NCBI RefSeq assembly: GCF_050436995.1
Contig: NC_134763.1
Location: forward strand, 10,473,001 to 10,537,000
DNA: 64,000 bases
Reading direction: 5' to 3'
Source of the DNA: Anticarsia gemmatalis
Taxonomy: Eukaryota; Arthropoda; Insecta; Lepidoptera; Erebidae
The notes beneath the pieces are model-generated. The model worked only from the letters and a program-made list of their open reading frames with translations. It had not been told where the DNA came from and searched no databases. Shown in pieces: positions 1 through 13,000 of this stretch (the first letter of the stretch is position 1; each line of letters begins with the position of its first letter). The position numbers and the translations under genes are program-made.

Positions 1-232
1 TCATATTTAATTTCTTGAGCGACGTCGACAAAAGTGTCGATGATTCAAGTGGTCGTCACGCTTGTTCTAAGTCAAGGCGTTCAGAAACGTACCCAAGAAA
101 GTCATTTTTGTGTATTTGTAGCCCGCCAATTACATTTAATATATTTTCAAATTTAACCCTATAGTTGTACATTTAAAAATAAGGATAATTTGTTCCGCAT
201 GCGATTCAAACTAATATCACCTGGACATTTAA
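1..232. other. left edge, no gene seen
   Basis: No exon with flanking splice sites is visible. This is probably intron of the side-like gene, whose missing 5' exons lie further left. Confidence 0.5.
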
Positions 233-1019
233 ATATCGTCCCCGTAGAACGAAAAGTCATTAAGTAACAAAATGTTCAAAATCGACTTATAAATACCAAT
301 AAAATCAGTAATTTTTTCTCCATATTTCTGTCTTACTCTCGTATTCATAACGTAATTATTTAGAAAAATGTAAATCGCGAGACTTAATTAAGTACATTAT
401 TTGATTTGTGACAGTTGAGTTACAAGTAACTAAGTAACCTGATTACTTTTTCTCTTCTTTGTTGAAAAAGATACTTACGCATTAAAGTTCCTTATCTACT
501 TTTTCCGCATTACTCCCTATAGGCATGTCTTAAAAAATAGTAATGCGAAAACTCATCAAAGTGACTTAGTAATTTTATTGTATGTGATATTTTGTGCGAA
601 AAGTAACTAACTACCATTAATTATTTTTCGAGCTATATTATTTAAGACCAGACGTTTAAAAGAAAAAACGACAACTAACTATAGTGTTCTGGTTAATATT
701 TTCCCTGACTGTAGATGACATAACACATTAGAGTATTATAATTAAAATGTTTTGGCTACTTTTCACTCAGCAAAAACACTACTAGATGAAAGGTTGGTAA
801 CTATGTCCCGTGATACGATGCTACTTAGTGAGATTACGCCCTTTGACCTTAGGACCCTCGCCGCGCCCGCGCATTATTGCAGTCACTCGCAGAGACGTAT
901 TTTAAGATGGCGCGCCCTGGGCTCCGCCAGCTTTCCGCCCCATCAAGGAATGAAAAAACTAAACTTTATTTTCATTTTTAACAAATTAGTTTTTTACATT
1001 GTCCTGATCAATTTTATTT

Positions 1020-2330
1020 ATTAAATCGGCTTTAATCGACCTTCACCTCCTCTGGGCAGGCTGAGTCGTCCAGATCTGTAATGCTCAGTTCCGCGGTCTT
1101 TGTGGGCCTGGACACTCGGAAGGTGTCCTCCCCGATAACTTTCCTCAATTTAGAGGCCAGGGCATCCGCTTTTCCGGTCCCTGACCCCTGGGAGCTCAAC
1201 ATTCGAGCTCCCGTAGCCGCAACCCCGAAGCGGACTATTTCATTGTCGGCTTGGTTTATTTCGTCCTTTGCGTCCCTAATAACGTCTCTATATGTCGCAC
1301 CGCTTTTTGCCGCCTTCAGGTGCAGCTGGAGCCCGAAGATTGGGCGCCTTCTTCTTCCTCCTTCTTTTATTACAGAATTGATGAGTATCTAAACGACAAC
1401 AGTCGCTCGCTTGATTAGGATTCTTTGAAATTAGGGAACTTTGCCATAAATTGTATAAACTCAGTAGCAGTAGGTCTAAATATTGTAAAATATGGGCACT
1501 TAATGATGCAAATAGGTGATGTTACATACAATTTGATGTTAATCATAAAACTGTCACTTTTTTTCTTTTATATTGTTCACAACCAATGTGCTCACTTGTT
1601 GCCCATATTCTTATTATCACATGCTAGTAGTTGCTCCCAACATACGGTATGATCAGAGACTAATAAATAACCGTGAGTTACTTGCTAGCTCTTCTCATAA
1701 GGCTCCACCCCCTTTCCGAGCTAGTGGTAGATTCAGTAATTGTAACGACTATCATAAGTGTCAATATTTGACCTAAATGAATAAATAATTTGATTTTGAT
1801 TTTCTTGCCCTTTTTGTCGGCTTCCGTAGCCTTGGGCGCCTTGCTATTTTTCCCGACGAGCTGCTACTCTTTGGCAGCCGTCGGTTTAGTGAACGGCGGT
1901 TTGGAAGCCACTGCACTGTAAGACGCGGCTGTTTACCCTGCTTCTCCTTGGTCCGGAGACCTGTGAGCTGCGGTGCGGTGGCGGTGGCGTGGCGAATGCG
2001 TTAGCAGGTACAGCTGAGGACGCTGCCCCTGGTTTTTCTGGCGCGGGGGTTGATGCCGTTGCCTGTGACATGTGATCGACCTCCTCTTGCAAGCGATAAT
2101 TCTGGGCCTGACGCGCCAAATTCTCCTTCGTGGCATACTGCCTGCTCGACTCCGACACTGCCAGTTTGACGTTCCTGGCAGCGTCTTTGAGGGACTTTAT
2201 AAAGGTCACCCTTGAGGTGACCGGATTTGTCGGCCACCTCCACCACTGCCTAGTGGTGAGTGAGGATGGTGTCCGCCAGCTGGATGGTGAATTTGTCCTT
2301 AGGGTCATTGTCTGACACTTGCTAAAACTG
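1020..2330 (-). pseudogene. R1-clade non-LTR retrotransposon ORF1 (gag-like) remnant, broken
   Basis: Read on the minus strand. 2310-1890 encodes a segment with LKDAARNVKLAVSESS and a coiled-coil-like LARQAQNYRLQEEVDHM. After an AT-rich interruption (about 1780-1400), 1390-1020 encodes IRDAKDEINQADNEIVRFGV, ATGARMLSSQGSG, ADALASKLRKVIGED and VSRPTKTAELSITDLDDS, ending in a stop. The 'ATGA-L...KAD-LA-KLR-V...VSRP-KTAEL-I--LDDS' order is that of ORF1 proteins from R1-group LINEs of moths, just upstream of where CCHC knuckles would follow. Frameshifts, stops and the AT insert make it dead. GC content is much higher than the surroundings, as expected for this LINE group. Confidence 0.75.
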
Positions 2331-2960
2331 GGCGTGCTCCGACCCTCCGCAACTATGCTATGCAGTCAATACGGCTGGGCTTCTTGCCCCCGATCTCCTC
2401 GGGTTTGAGCTTCTCGCCTCTCCCACTTACATCATTTGGGTTCGTTTTCAAATTTATATTATCCAAACAGTTCTCGCGAGTGTGGTGGCAAGTATCGTTC
2501 CACCGAGGTAGAGGCCCCATAATCCGGTGACCCTTATACTACTGGAGGGCGGGAGGTGCCCCAGTGGCCGCTTGCGTCTGGTTTTTCTGGCGCGGGGGTC
2601 CCCGCAAAGCGAATGAACTCTGACCACGCAAGGCCCCTAAAGGGGGCGCCACTGCTGGAGTTACTCGGGATTTTCACAGAGGTGGTCTCCTCGCGACCCA
2701 GCCGGTTAAGGCAAGGCCCTCGGTCAAGGATGGACGGATTTACGATAACTGACGGTTGACGAGGGCGGCAGCGGCCTGGCTCTTCGTCAGCTCGGGGCAG
2801 TGTGAGTGCCTACTGAGCCCGTCCTCCCACTGACGGCTCACCTGTCCCGCACCTGTGTCCTCTGCAAACAGAGGGACACGCGCAGTAATTTTTTGTTACT
2901 CGCGATCACTGTTTCCCCAACCTTTCAATTCTACTAAGCCCCCTCACCCCGACAAGATGC
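2331..2960 (-). mobile_element. probable 5' part of the same R1-like LINE
   Basis: GC-rich sequence contiguous with the gag remnant and lying upstream of it on the minus strand. No long open frame. Composition and position suggest LINE 5' UTR or the start of ORF1. A second stretch at 780-950 is also GC-rich but unassigned. Confidence 0.4.
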
Positions 2961-3890
2961 AGACCCAAGAGAGGAAACCGGCCTGGGCTATAGCCCTTCT
3001 AGCCCTAGGGTAAATACACCCCTGTAAGGAAAGATTTGTTAAATCTTTGTGTCAAAGGTGTCATACTAAGCGAACTTTATCCTTGGTATGAATCTTTACC
3101 TGTTAGTAACGATGTGTTGGATAGGCTATGTGAGCCTGACGTCACTTAGCTCGAGGAAGAAGAGGAAAATGATGTGGCTACATCATTAATGCTGTTCTAT
3201 TGATGATTTTGTAACGAGTTCTTGTTCATTATGTTTTAATTAGGTTTTGTATACTTAAAGACAGTTTTTTTTCAATAAATGTTGCCTAAGAATGTTGTTT
3301 TACTTTTATACTTTTCAACTGATAGGACACTAGTTTTAAATTAGGCAATAAATTAATAAATAAGCAAAGTCTATTTAGTTGGGTATTTTATTTAGACATA
3401 GTTATGTAAAATATGTTTTACTCCTAAAATAACTAACTGATTTTAGTTACTAGTATAATATTTAAATGCTGATGCGAAAACTAACTAACTACATGTGAAA
3501 AGTAACTAAGTGACAGATAAATAGGAAAACCTTGGGGTAAAACAAATTATCGTTTACAGTTAATAATTTATATACTATTTTCGTGGTTTAATACATATAA
3601 CATATACTTAATTAATATATCTTCAAAACAAAACCTTTCATGCATCGATAACTAATCTCCGAAAAAAGTTATATTTATTTTTGTCATTTAAGACATAAAA
3701 CACCTCGTATCTCAAAATCACTTAAGTGTTAGTTAGTGATTTTTCGCTCTACGGGGACGATATTATATACAAATCGATAGAAAACTGTCAAAATTTAAAG
3801 TACGAAGTTTTTAGTATCACTGTAGTGGTGGCCGTTTTTATCAGTGCAAGTAACTTAACAGTGGTAACCAGCAATCTCTCTTTTGCCCAG

Positions 3891-4076
3891 GTAAACCCCC
3901 ACCAGACGTCTCATGGTACAGAGGCGAGGAACGCTTAGCCTTCACGAAAGAAGGTTCAGTCTGCCAGCTGCACTTGCCCAACCTGTCCAGGGAGATGACA
4001 GGCACCAAGTTGCAGTGCAGGGTCGAACCACCATTACTGCAGCCACAGACAAGAGACGTTACTGTTAGGTTATATT
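3891..4076 (+). CDS. side-like exon A: second half of Ig2
   Basis: Acceptor 'cttttgcccag' precedes it and donor 'gtgagt' follows. Encodes GKPPPDVSWYRG (W9) through KLQCRVEPP (C43). It enters with one codon base supplied by an upstream exon outside the window and leaves in phase 1. The first half of Ig2, with its first cysteine, must be on that missing exon. Confidence 0.9.
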
Positions 4077-7000
4077 GTGAGTAATTTTTTTTTGAAGTCA
4101 TCTTCACTAACTGTTACTGTTGTACGTGTTTGGCCTTTTTAGTGTAGCAATATTTGGTTATTTGGTTAATTTTACTAGTTGAGCTTTATAGACAGTTCTT
4201 CGGAAACTGGCAACAGTAATAAAAATGAAGATAATTAAATGTGGCTAAGTTATATTTAATTATTACGTACGACGCGTTGCTACTATGGTTTGTCGTAGCT
4301 ACTGTGTAAAATAACCTAGTTGTTAGAAAAAAAATAATGTTAAACATGAAATAATAACGTAATCAAAACAGTATGAAGCTCCCGCCATGAGTATAAAATA
4401 TTACTTACTTTTACACTGGAGCAACAGCGGCAACACAGCGCGGCAAACTCGAGAGTTCGACGCCGTGGCGTCTCGATTCTGTGACGATACTGACACTGCG
4501 TGCGGCGAACGCACTACCTACACACTTACAAGTTATTATCACTTATCACTTCACTTATTCGTCATCACTCAGAGCACTCATCTTTGAAAAGCAATGCTCA
4601 ACGCAATTACGTGTTTAATGTGAGTTCCAATAGGTGTCACATGTTAGCGCGCACTTATGCTAATAACAATATTCAACCTCCGAATCCATGGAACGTGTAC
4701 CGTGCACCGCGGTGACACCGCGAAAACAACACAAGCTCAATACTACCTTCATAATAATGATAAACCGTCTTAACCATCAGCAACACTATAGCGTCCTTAG
4801 GGTCTCACTCTATTAAGTACTACACATTTTCTATCGAGCTACACGTTAAAAAACCGCAAGAAATCCTGCAGAGAATCGCAAACTATTAGGCAACGACAAT
4901 TTGACGTTTAACATGAGTCAGTAAAAAAAAAAAATCTGTTCTGAAATTTGTTCTCTAAATTAAATTATATTTTTCAATAATTGTATTCAAACAAATTTTA
5001 GACAAACTATAGGATATAGTGGATACAAATAATCACGAAAGGTATTTTTTACTCATAAATAAAAAATATAGTAAACGATAAACCGTATTAGCAATAATAA
5101 TATATCAATAATATGAAAATGTCATTATAAATGTTGTTCAACGAAATATTAAGCACAAAAAAAGAATCAGCCTATTTCTTTTGCCTTCGTTGAAGCAGGC
5201 AGAGGAAACAATGCTCATACAGCCTCGTCTAAAATATTTGGTTCGGTTCGGATTATTAAACATTTTATGATTTTTTTTTAAATTTTAAATTCGTATTTCG
5301 AATTTCACCAAACTGCGCTCCATAGAATGTTCATATTGTTTTATTATAATTATTTGGTAGAAAATGGTTCCTTTAAAGAACATTTCTCGATAGCTAGCCA
5401 CTTTCAATCGAATTATATCGACCGTGGTAACGGATGGACTGATGTAACTACTCCTTGTGGCGTAAAACTAATTTTCGCCTACCACTCACTTGGCCTTCAC
5501 AAACCGCGAATAGATTAATAAATTAAGTAGAAAAATGTTGCTTAAAAAAAAGACTTTCCATAATAATATTGAATACTAAATATTTTATTCTTTATTTCCT
5601 TTGATTATTCTGTTTAACAAAATTATTGCTACTGTTATCGTAACACGAATAGCAAGTATATTTTATCGCAGAGATCCTTAACATTACTACGTATGGCGGG
5701 GCTTAAGTAGCAAGTAAAGCACTTGGAACTTTGCCCAACTGGATACGTTAGGTTAAATACCTAATAGTCGTCAATTTATCGCTCTTATAGATTCGTATAG
5801 ATAATGACTGGAATCAAAATTAACCCAGAGTGGCAGTAAAATCAAAAGATTTGGATAGAAGACTAGCTGATTAGACTGAATATATACCAATAGTTATACG
5901 TAATATGCTATTCACATATCAAGTATGATTGAATGATATGTGAAATGTACACAGTGCAGTGTTGAGTAATGATTAGGAGCTACAGTGCCTTCAAAAATCT
6001 GTACAAGTTTCCTAAAGTTCCTAGTTATTTGCGAATGTGATCTCTTTCAATTTCTTAAACGTAAACTATACGCATATTTCGCCAAAAAAAAGTTTTGAGA
6101 CTCCATCTTTTGCAGACACATGTATTTTATTTAGTGTGTAAATCTTTTTTTGCATTCAAAACGTTCTAATCGTATTTTTCCTTAAACAGTAAAACCCCAA
6201 TACGTCCGCGTGACTGGTAGTGGTGCAACAAGAGCCAGCATGGACAAGTCATTCGTGTGCACCACGCGAGGGTCGAAGCCGGCTCCGAACATCGAGTGGT
6301 TCATCAACTCACAGCTTGTGGACTCCACGTTGACACAGGTACGGAGAAAGAGAGAAGTTTATTAAAGATCGTCCCTTGTAAAAAACAGCGTAAGAATGAG
6401 TTGGAGTAGAAGAGAAGTTTCCATACATACTTTAAAATTATGTGTTACATCAACATCTGTTCAAGTGAAATTATTCTTTCATGTTGTATTGAATATTGGC
6501 CTAATATCATGATTGCTTACAAAAATGCTGTATCCGTGACAAAATGAGAAGACTTTTCTATCCTATAGAATAGATATTTTTATGATAATAATTTTGGCAA
6601 GATGCCATTAAAATGATGTGACATGAGCCTAAACTATAAAAGTTGAGTTTTCGATCACTCTCAGGCTTTTATCCATCTCCATACTATCGTGGTAAAACTT
6701 AAACGAACTAAGCCCGAAACTTGTTCACGCAGCAGTTTAATTTGGATTCACAAACGTAATTGCTTGAAAACGCATTGGCATTTGACTGTACACTACACTC
6801 AACACAGCTATAATTACCGTTTACTCGTAATACTTGAATTGTGTTACTCGAGCTCTTGACTATTCGATGTTGTCGCTATGAGGTCGATGATTGTAGTGCT
6901 TATTATTGTGTAACTAGCTGCCTCACTAATGTCAAAGTTTCATGAACAAATTCGACCATATAAGGGCTGATTTTTAATAGCGAGTTACCAATGCCACAAT

Positions 7001-10000
7001 GCAATTAAATCTAAACCAGCCCTTTAAACGCACAAATAAGGTACCTTTCTCAAGTATCATGCGAACAATCTTGCGACTTAATAATAACGAAACTGACTCG
7101 CAGTTTGTAAACGCAAAGAATATTATTTCAGTTTAATCAAAATGCCTTTTTCTCGTCTGTATTAATACCTGCCGATATTCATCCACACTTGGTACACCGT
7201 AGTAAAGCAAAAAAAAATTTCAATTACTATTTTATGCAACTAAACACCACACATGAAAATTAAAGCAATTTTTCACTGTTCCACTGCTGGGCAAACCACT
7301 TCCAAACGAGGAAGGGGCTAGGTCTTGAATTCACCACGCTAGCCAAATGCGGGTTTATGACTCTGCATGCCATAAAGAAATGTGAAAGAACTTTAAACAA
7401 TGACATGCAGGGTTCCATGACGATGTTTTCCTTCAACTATTTCTCTTCTCAGGTCGATGTAGATGGAGAAGTAACGAAGAGTGTTCTAACTTGGCACGTG
7501 AGGAGAGAGGACAGTGGAAGACAATTATCTTGCAGGGTCTCCAACCCATGGTTCCCGGCTCACACGCTTGAAGATTCTGTTACTTTGGATGTTATGTGTG
7601 AGTAGAAGTTTTGTTCTTATTTATATCGCTACTTCGGGGAAGAAAGGGCGTAAAAGCCACTTTTGGCCAAAATGAGTTAATAATGCAACTTTGTTTAGTT
7701 TTCGACGCTCTATCGATCTGTATATTTAAAATTTCAATATTCCCAAAAAAATGGCTTTTACCCCCATGATTTTTTTCTCACCAAAACCATTTTTATTAAA
7801 AAAAATTGACGTATATGACATTATTTAATTATTTCAAATTAATAAGGGCGTATCACCATAGTATGAAAGAATATTTGGTCGTAAATACAATATTTATTAC
7901 GTATAAATTAACTAAAATTGATAAAATAGTATAAAATAATGGTATGTTTGTAATTTATTCTACTATGTAGGTATTGGTGTATTAAATAAATAAATTTAGT
8001 TAAGATGCAAATCAGTTTTATTCATCCATAAATCAAATCAAATTGACAATAATTAGTAATCTTCTTTTTTTTCTATTTCCTTTTCTGTTTTTTGTTTCGT
8101 TTTCTTACTTTTTATTAGACGATAGTAATTATTTATCACAGTTAACTTAAAATTTAAATTAATGAAAATAATCAAAGTTCAATTCAATTAAATCTTTTCT
8201 TTTGTTTCACTATTCATGAATCGTGTGCATTTAACTTAACAGGTAGGTAACCTAATTCGTTATAATAAATTTTGTAATATAGAACTATGATAAATCAGAT
8301 AATAATAATTATTATGCTATTATTTTGAGCTTCTATGCACCTTAATTTCAATATTCACCACATTAAATCTTACAAAATTATAATAATTGTAGGTTTACTC
8401 ACGATAATTGTTATAAGTGGTGCAGTCATTACGACCTTTTCACTGTCTAAAGATGGTTTATACGACACGATGTATGTTAGCATTATAGATATTTGTGGAT
8501 TTACGTCCTATAGTACGTATTTATAGACGGTGTAAAAGCCATTTTTATTAAAATTTTGGGTCGTAAATCCATCCTATCTTCTAAACCATAAGGTCTACTT
8601 AAAATTAAGCTTCTTGATATTAAAGAGCACTTAAATGCAAGTAAATATCACCAATTCATTCGAATTTAACTCTATTGGAAAAAAAGTTATTTTCCAAAAT
8701 TTAAAAAAAAAATCGTTTTTTCGCTCCCCTGTAAAGTTGCTATTTTGGCTTTTACGCCCTTTCTTCCCCGAAGTAGCGATATTGTTAATCATATAGCACA
8801 GGTTTTTGTTCTCAAATTCTTTTGTAACACTCTCGAAAAAAAATTTTAAAGCTAGTCTTGGTGGTAATTGGTTAATTACCTGGCCTTAGAAAACCATTTT
8901 TATATTTTCCTCCATCTCAAAATTATGTGTACCTAATTGTTTAATTAGTTAGTAGTTATTTGTATACATGAAAATCTCATTTATTTTGTTGATACGTCAT
9001 AACATATTTTTACCCGATTACAACTCTTCCACTTACTTTATCGCAAACCAGTTCAAATGCATTAAAACGTTCAAACAAACACCACGAATACAATAGCGGA
9101 CAAAATAATTGACCCAGCAGTAAAAACAAGTGAAAACCCGGACGATATATCAAACGTACACCACACAGTAGATATCGGGGGCGGCAGAGTTCCGTTGTTC
9201 ACCGGAGTCGTGTGCCAACAAGTTTGTCCCCAAGTTTAAATATTATCGCGAAGCCTCGTGTGCTGCGACGATACTGCGCAATACGGCCTTATTATGGAGT
9301 ATTTGCAACTGTTTCTAGTTTGAAATGGATAGGTTTTAGCTAAAGAGTTAGTCTGTTTTGGGGTTCAAATGTAGTGCAATTGGGAATCTAATTATGGTAG
9401 AAATTATGATTCTATGTAACGTGTAATTCTGTAGGTGATTATTTGTCATATACAGGTTATAAAAGAATCTTAATCATGACAGGTGTATAAATTATACATT
9501 CATGATAGGTAAGTACGCAGTGCTTCACGCAAATATCTATATGTAGTAAAAAGAGCACTAGTTTCTACCCGCAACTTCGACCGCGTGAAAATAACTCCTG
9601 TTGTAAAAGGCATCCTATAGGTTCATCTAAGTTATAGAGTATCTGTGTATCAAATTTGATTAATGGCCGATTAATTTTTTTTTAAAGAGTAAAAACACAC
9701 TCACAAACTTTCCCATTAATAATATAAATAGGATTCTTTTAAACTATAAACAGAATGAGTTGTTTTCGAAAAATACTGCTAGATCTTTGTCAATATTTTC
9801 AGAAAATCAGGAAGACAACTCAGTAAACTACCATTTAAGACTAACACTATTAGTTGATAAGGTGTCTAGACTATTGAGTTACCGTAATGAAGGCTTATAC
9901 TCAACAGTGAGTGGAAGTAAACTGATTAGATAGAAAGACAGATAACTTGATCAGTGAAAAACTATGCGCTTTGAGTTCCAATCAGCTAATGCTATTGAAC

Positions 10001-13000
10001 TGTGTATAAGATGCATTGCAGTGAAAATATAGGAAGGAATAAGTACTTTATAACTGGCTAGTCATTTTTAAGTGTCATGATTATTTTGATTTCGAAATTG
10101 ATTGATTTTGAGATCATTGATAAAGTAAACGGAACTTAAGTGTATCTTTAAGTTAAACGTGTAGGTTGAGGTTACATACAAAGCTTTGGTGGTTACTGGT
10201 TTGTGTTTATTTTAGTAAGTTTACGAAGTAGAGAATAATGTTATTAAAACGAGAATTACAAAAACAAGTTCTCTCCTAAAGTGACATTCAAATCTGAAAT
10301 TTATGAGTGGGAGCTCAACTAAATACGATTCCACTACGACCGCAGAAATTTTAACAGATTTTGAGTCAAGTCAAGATATTTTTTTTTTACAGAGGCCTAC
10401 AAAAAATATATATTTGTTTTGACTTCATTCTGCAAATTTACCAACTTTTCATTCTTTAATTTGTAAATAGTATTAAAATATCATTATTCCAATATGTTTA
10501 TGCTGAATGAAAATTCATATACACAGGCATAACTAGAACAGTTGCCAACTGTTTGAAACTATCATGACAATACAAAGTTCTCATACTCAGTTACATTAAA
10601 CAGAAATAGTGCTACAAACATAAACGTTTAAAGAGATTACTTCAAAAACGTAAGCCAAGTTTATCTCGTCAAGTTAAAACATTATCACTTATTGTCAAGT
10701 GTACGGCCTCAAGTGTAATGCTTGCCAATGTTTGGACCAATGTTTGTAAGGACTATTTGTTTGGAGTTGGATACAGATTGCAGCTGTTTTTGCTTTGTTA
10801 TTAATTAGCTGATTGTATTTCCAAGAACGTTTAGTTTAACATTGATTTTAATTTTGTCTTCGTTATTGCTGCGACTGTTGAGATAATTTCAAGAGAGTTC
10901 AATTGAAGAAAAGTACCGCAGAAAAACACATGTTTTATTGACAAAATAATGTATTATAAGATTTATAAGTTGTATACGTCACTTTGATATTGAAACTATT
11001 ATTATACACCGATATTGACTGATAGTATCCAATAATTTGAAAACGGGATCATAGATTGTTTATTAATACATAAGTGAAATCTTCACCGGATACGTATCTT
11101 TGTGTGCAACTGGTAAAAAAATCTGCGTTATCGAAATCAACAAACATTGGCTCCAACATTTGCTCAACGATTGGCTCCAATCTTAAGTGAACAAAACACG
11201 ACTTCAAAATTAACAGTCAGGTTATTTAACTTTTTGAAGTTGTTAGTAAACTTGTGCGCGTGTGGGGATGTTAAATAATGTTGTTATGATATAAACAAGT
11301 GAGGGCACACGCGGGATTAAAGATGGACGGGTTAAGTTTGACAATGATGGAACATGGTTTATGGTTAATGTGATGAAGTAAGAGATGGAGACATGAAGGA
11401 TGGGGAAGAATAAATCCTTAAGTTAAGACAAGTACTGGATCTGTTAGGTAGTTGATGTTTTATTGACTAGTATATAAGTAGTCTACTAAAACGTTTCGTA
11501 ACCTATGGAAAACGCACAGAGCTACTAGCAAAATTGCCATACTTTCTAAATTTATCCACATTCATATTAAAATATTTTTTTGACTTGCGTGATGTTTGGT
11601 ACAATACTTACTATAAATGAATAAAGATAAAAATTGTCTTTTTCGGCCTGAGTATGTAGACAGACTAACAAAAAGTGATAATAGAAAAAACACACAAAAT
11701 ATTTGTATTTTGCATGTTTTTTCCCGTGACAATGTAGGCGAGTAAATTAGCAGTGTATTCTGCGAAGATCGGAGCAAAAATAATGCTTAATTTAACCAGA
11801 AACTCTATAAACGAAATAGGAACAGAAAAATCAAAACAAATAATAAAATAAAAAGCCCACGAGAATAGCTAAACCAATCAACAAACTCAAGCAAAGCATT
11901 AAATTTCCACTCAGTTATACAAAACAGTGCTAAAACAACTTTTTATACCGCACGCGGGAAATTACAAATAAAATTCGTTATTTTCAAAACTTATTTTATG
12001 CACGTACGAAATGCAGTAATACCAGTTGCAAAACAAACAAACAACGTAATAATTGTACTGTTGCCTGTTCCCCAGGTTCAGACTGAAACAAAGACTATTT
12101 TAATATTTTTGAGGAATATTATGCCTACACGCAATCGAGATTTTTACGTTAATGAACAAAGCAGATTAACGGTAGTTTATCTATTCAATAGCGTTTTTAT
12201 TATATGAGTAAGTTAAACGCTATTGAATAGATAAACTAACGTTAAACGTACGTCAAAAACCGAGTAATAGAGGAGTATGAGATACTTCTCAATGTAGATC
12301 GGCTTTACTCATTGAATAAAATTTTTTTGGAGCTGTGAATCAGAAGGTACATTTTTTAAAGTTATAGAAACAAGTGTGACGAATAATGACTAAGTTCAAG
12401 TGTGTATGCATAAAGTATTGTTTGAGAGTAACGCCCCAGTTTCTGTTTTAAGCGGCCTTTTAAACAATAATCTGTCTTTAAATAAAATTAAGAGATAAAA
12501 ATACCTTTATTTAGATATTTTTTTCTTCCAGTCCTAAGTGAAAAAATAAAAACAAGAAATATTCTTCTTTTATTATTTTTTTTATTAGCCTATATCTATA
12601 TCCCACTGCTGAGCAAAGCCTTGAATTCCAGCCTCTGCCTATTATTGCGTCCGGCCACCAATCCAGGAATACATCCAGGTCATCAGTATTGTAAATACTT
12701 TGTCTATTTTAACAAATAGTTACTCTTCTATATCTCTACTTGATCTACGTCCCAAGCGTTATGTAGGTCCGACTTTGTCAGAGCATCCGTGCTTTGAATA
12801 AACAATTCTGCTGTTGTCTGGCCCAATAGAAATATTCACTTATCTTCACGCTTCGTCCATTCGGGGGTGAGCACCCCTGAATGTAGAACTAGAATTTTAA
12901 ACTAAATTGCTGTTTGTGATTATTTGGAACATTTTGGCCAATTTTCTACACAGAGGTGCATATTACTATGGTCCTTTGTATATACGATAATGACCACTGA

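Larger units (their letters stand above)
233..3763. mobile_element. 3.5-kb composite element with ~36-bp terminal inverted repeats
   Basis: The left arm at 233-268 (atatcgtccccgtagaacg...) is the reverse complement of 3728-3763 with about five mismatches. Both flanks carry subterminal repeats of the type 'gcgaaaa..taactaactac' (about 545-615 and 3472-3515). A clear target-site duplication is not visible; a TTAA/TATA-like flank is possible. The inside holds an R1-like gag remnant and no recognisable transposase, so it is a non-autonomous DNA transposon that received a later LINE insertion. It ends 127 bases before side-like exon A. Confidence 0.6.

Noticed and set aside
752..1024. 90-codon + strand ORF
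   Set aside because: Runs from AT-rich DNA into a GC-rich fragment and back; no domain, no splice context, overlaps TE debris.
1081..1392. 103-codon + strand ORF
   Set aside because: It is the antisense shadow of the R1-like gag remnant, which makes sense only on the minus strand.
4387..4715. Two overlapping + strand ORFs
   Set aside because: Antisense shadows across the CpG-rich inverted copy; neither shows a domain.
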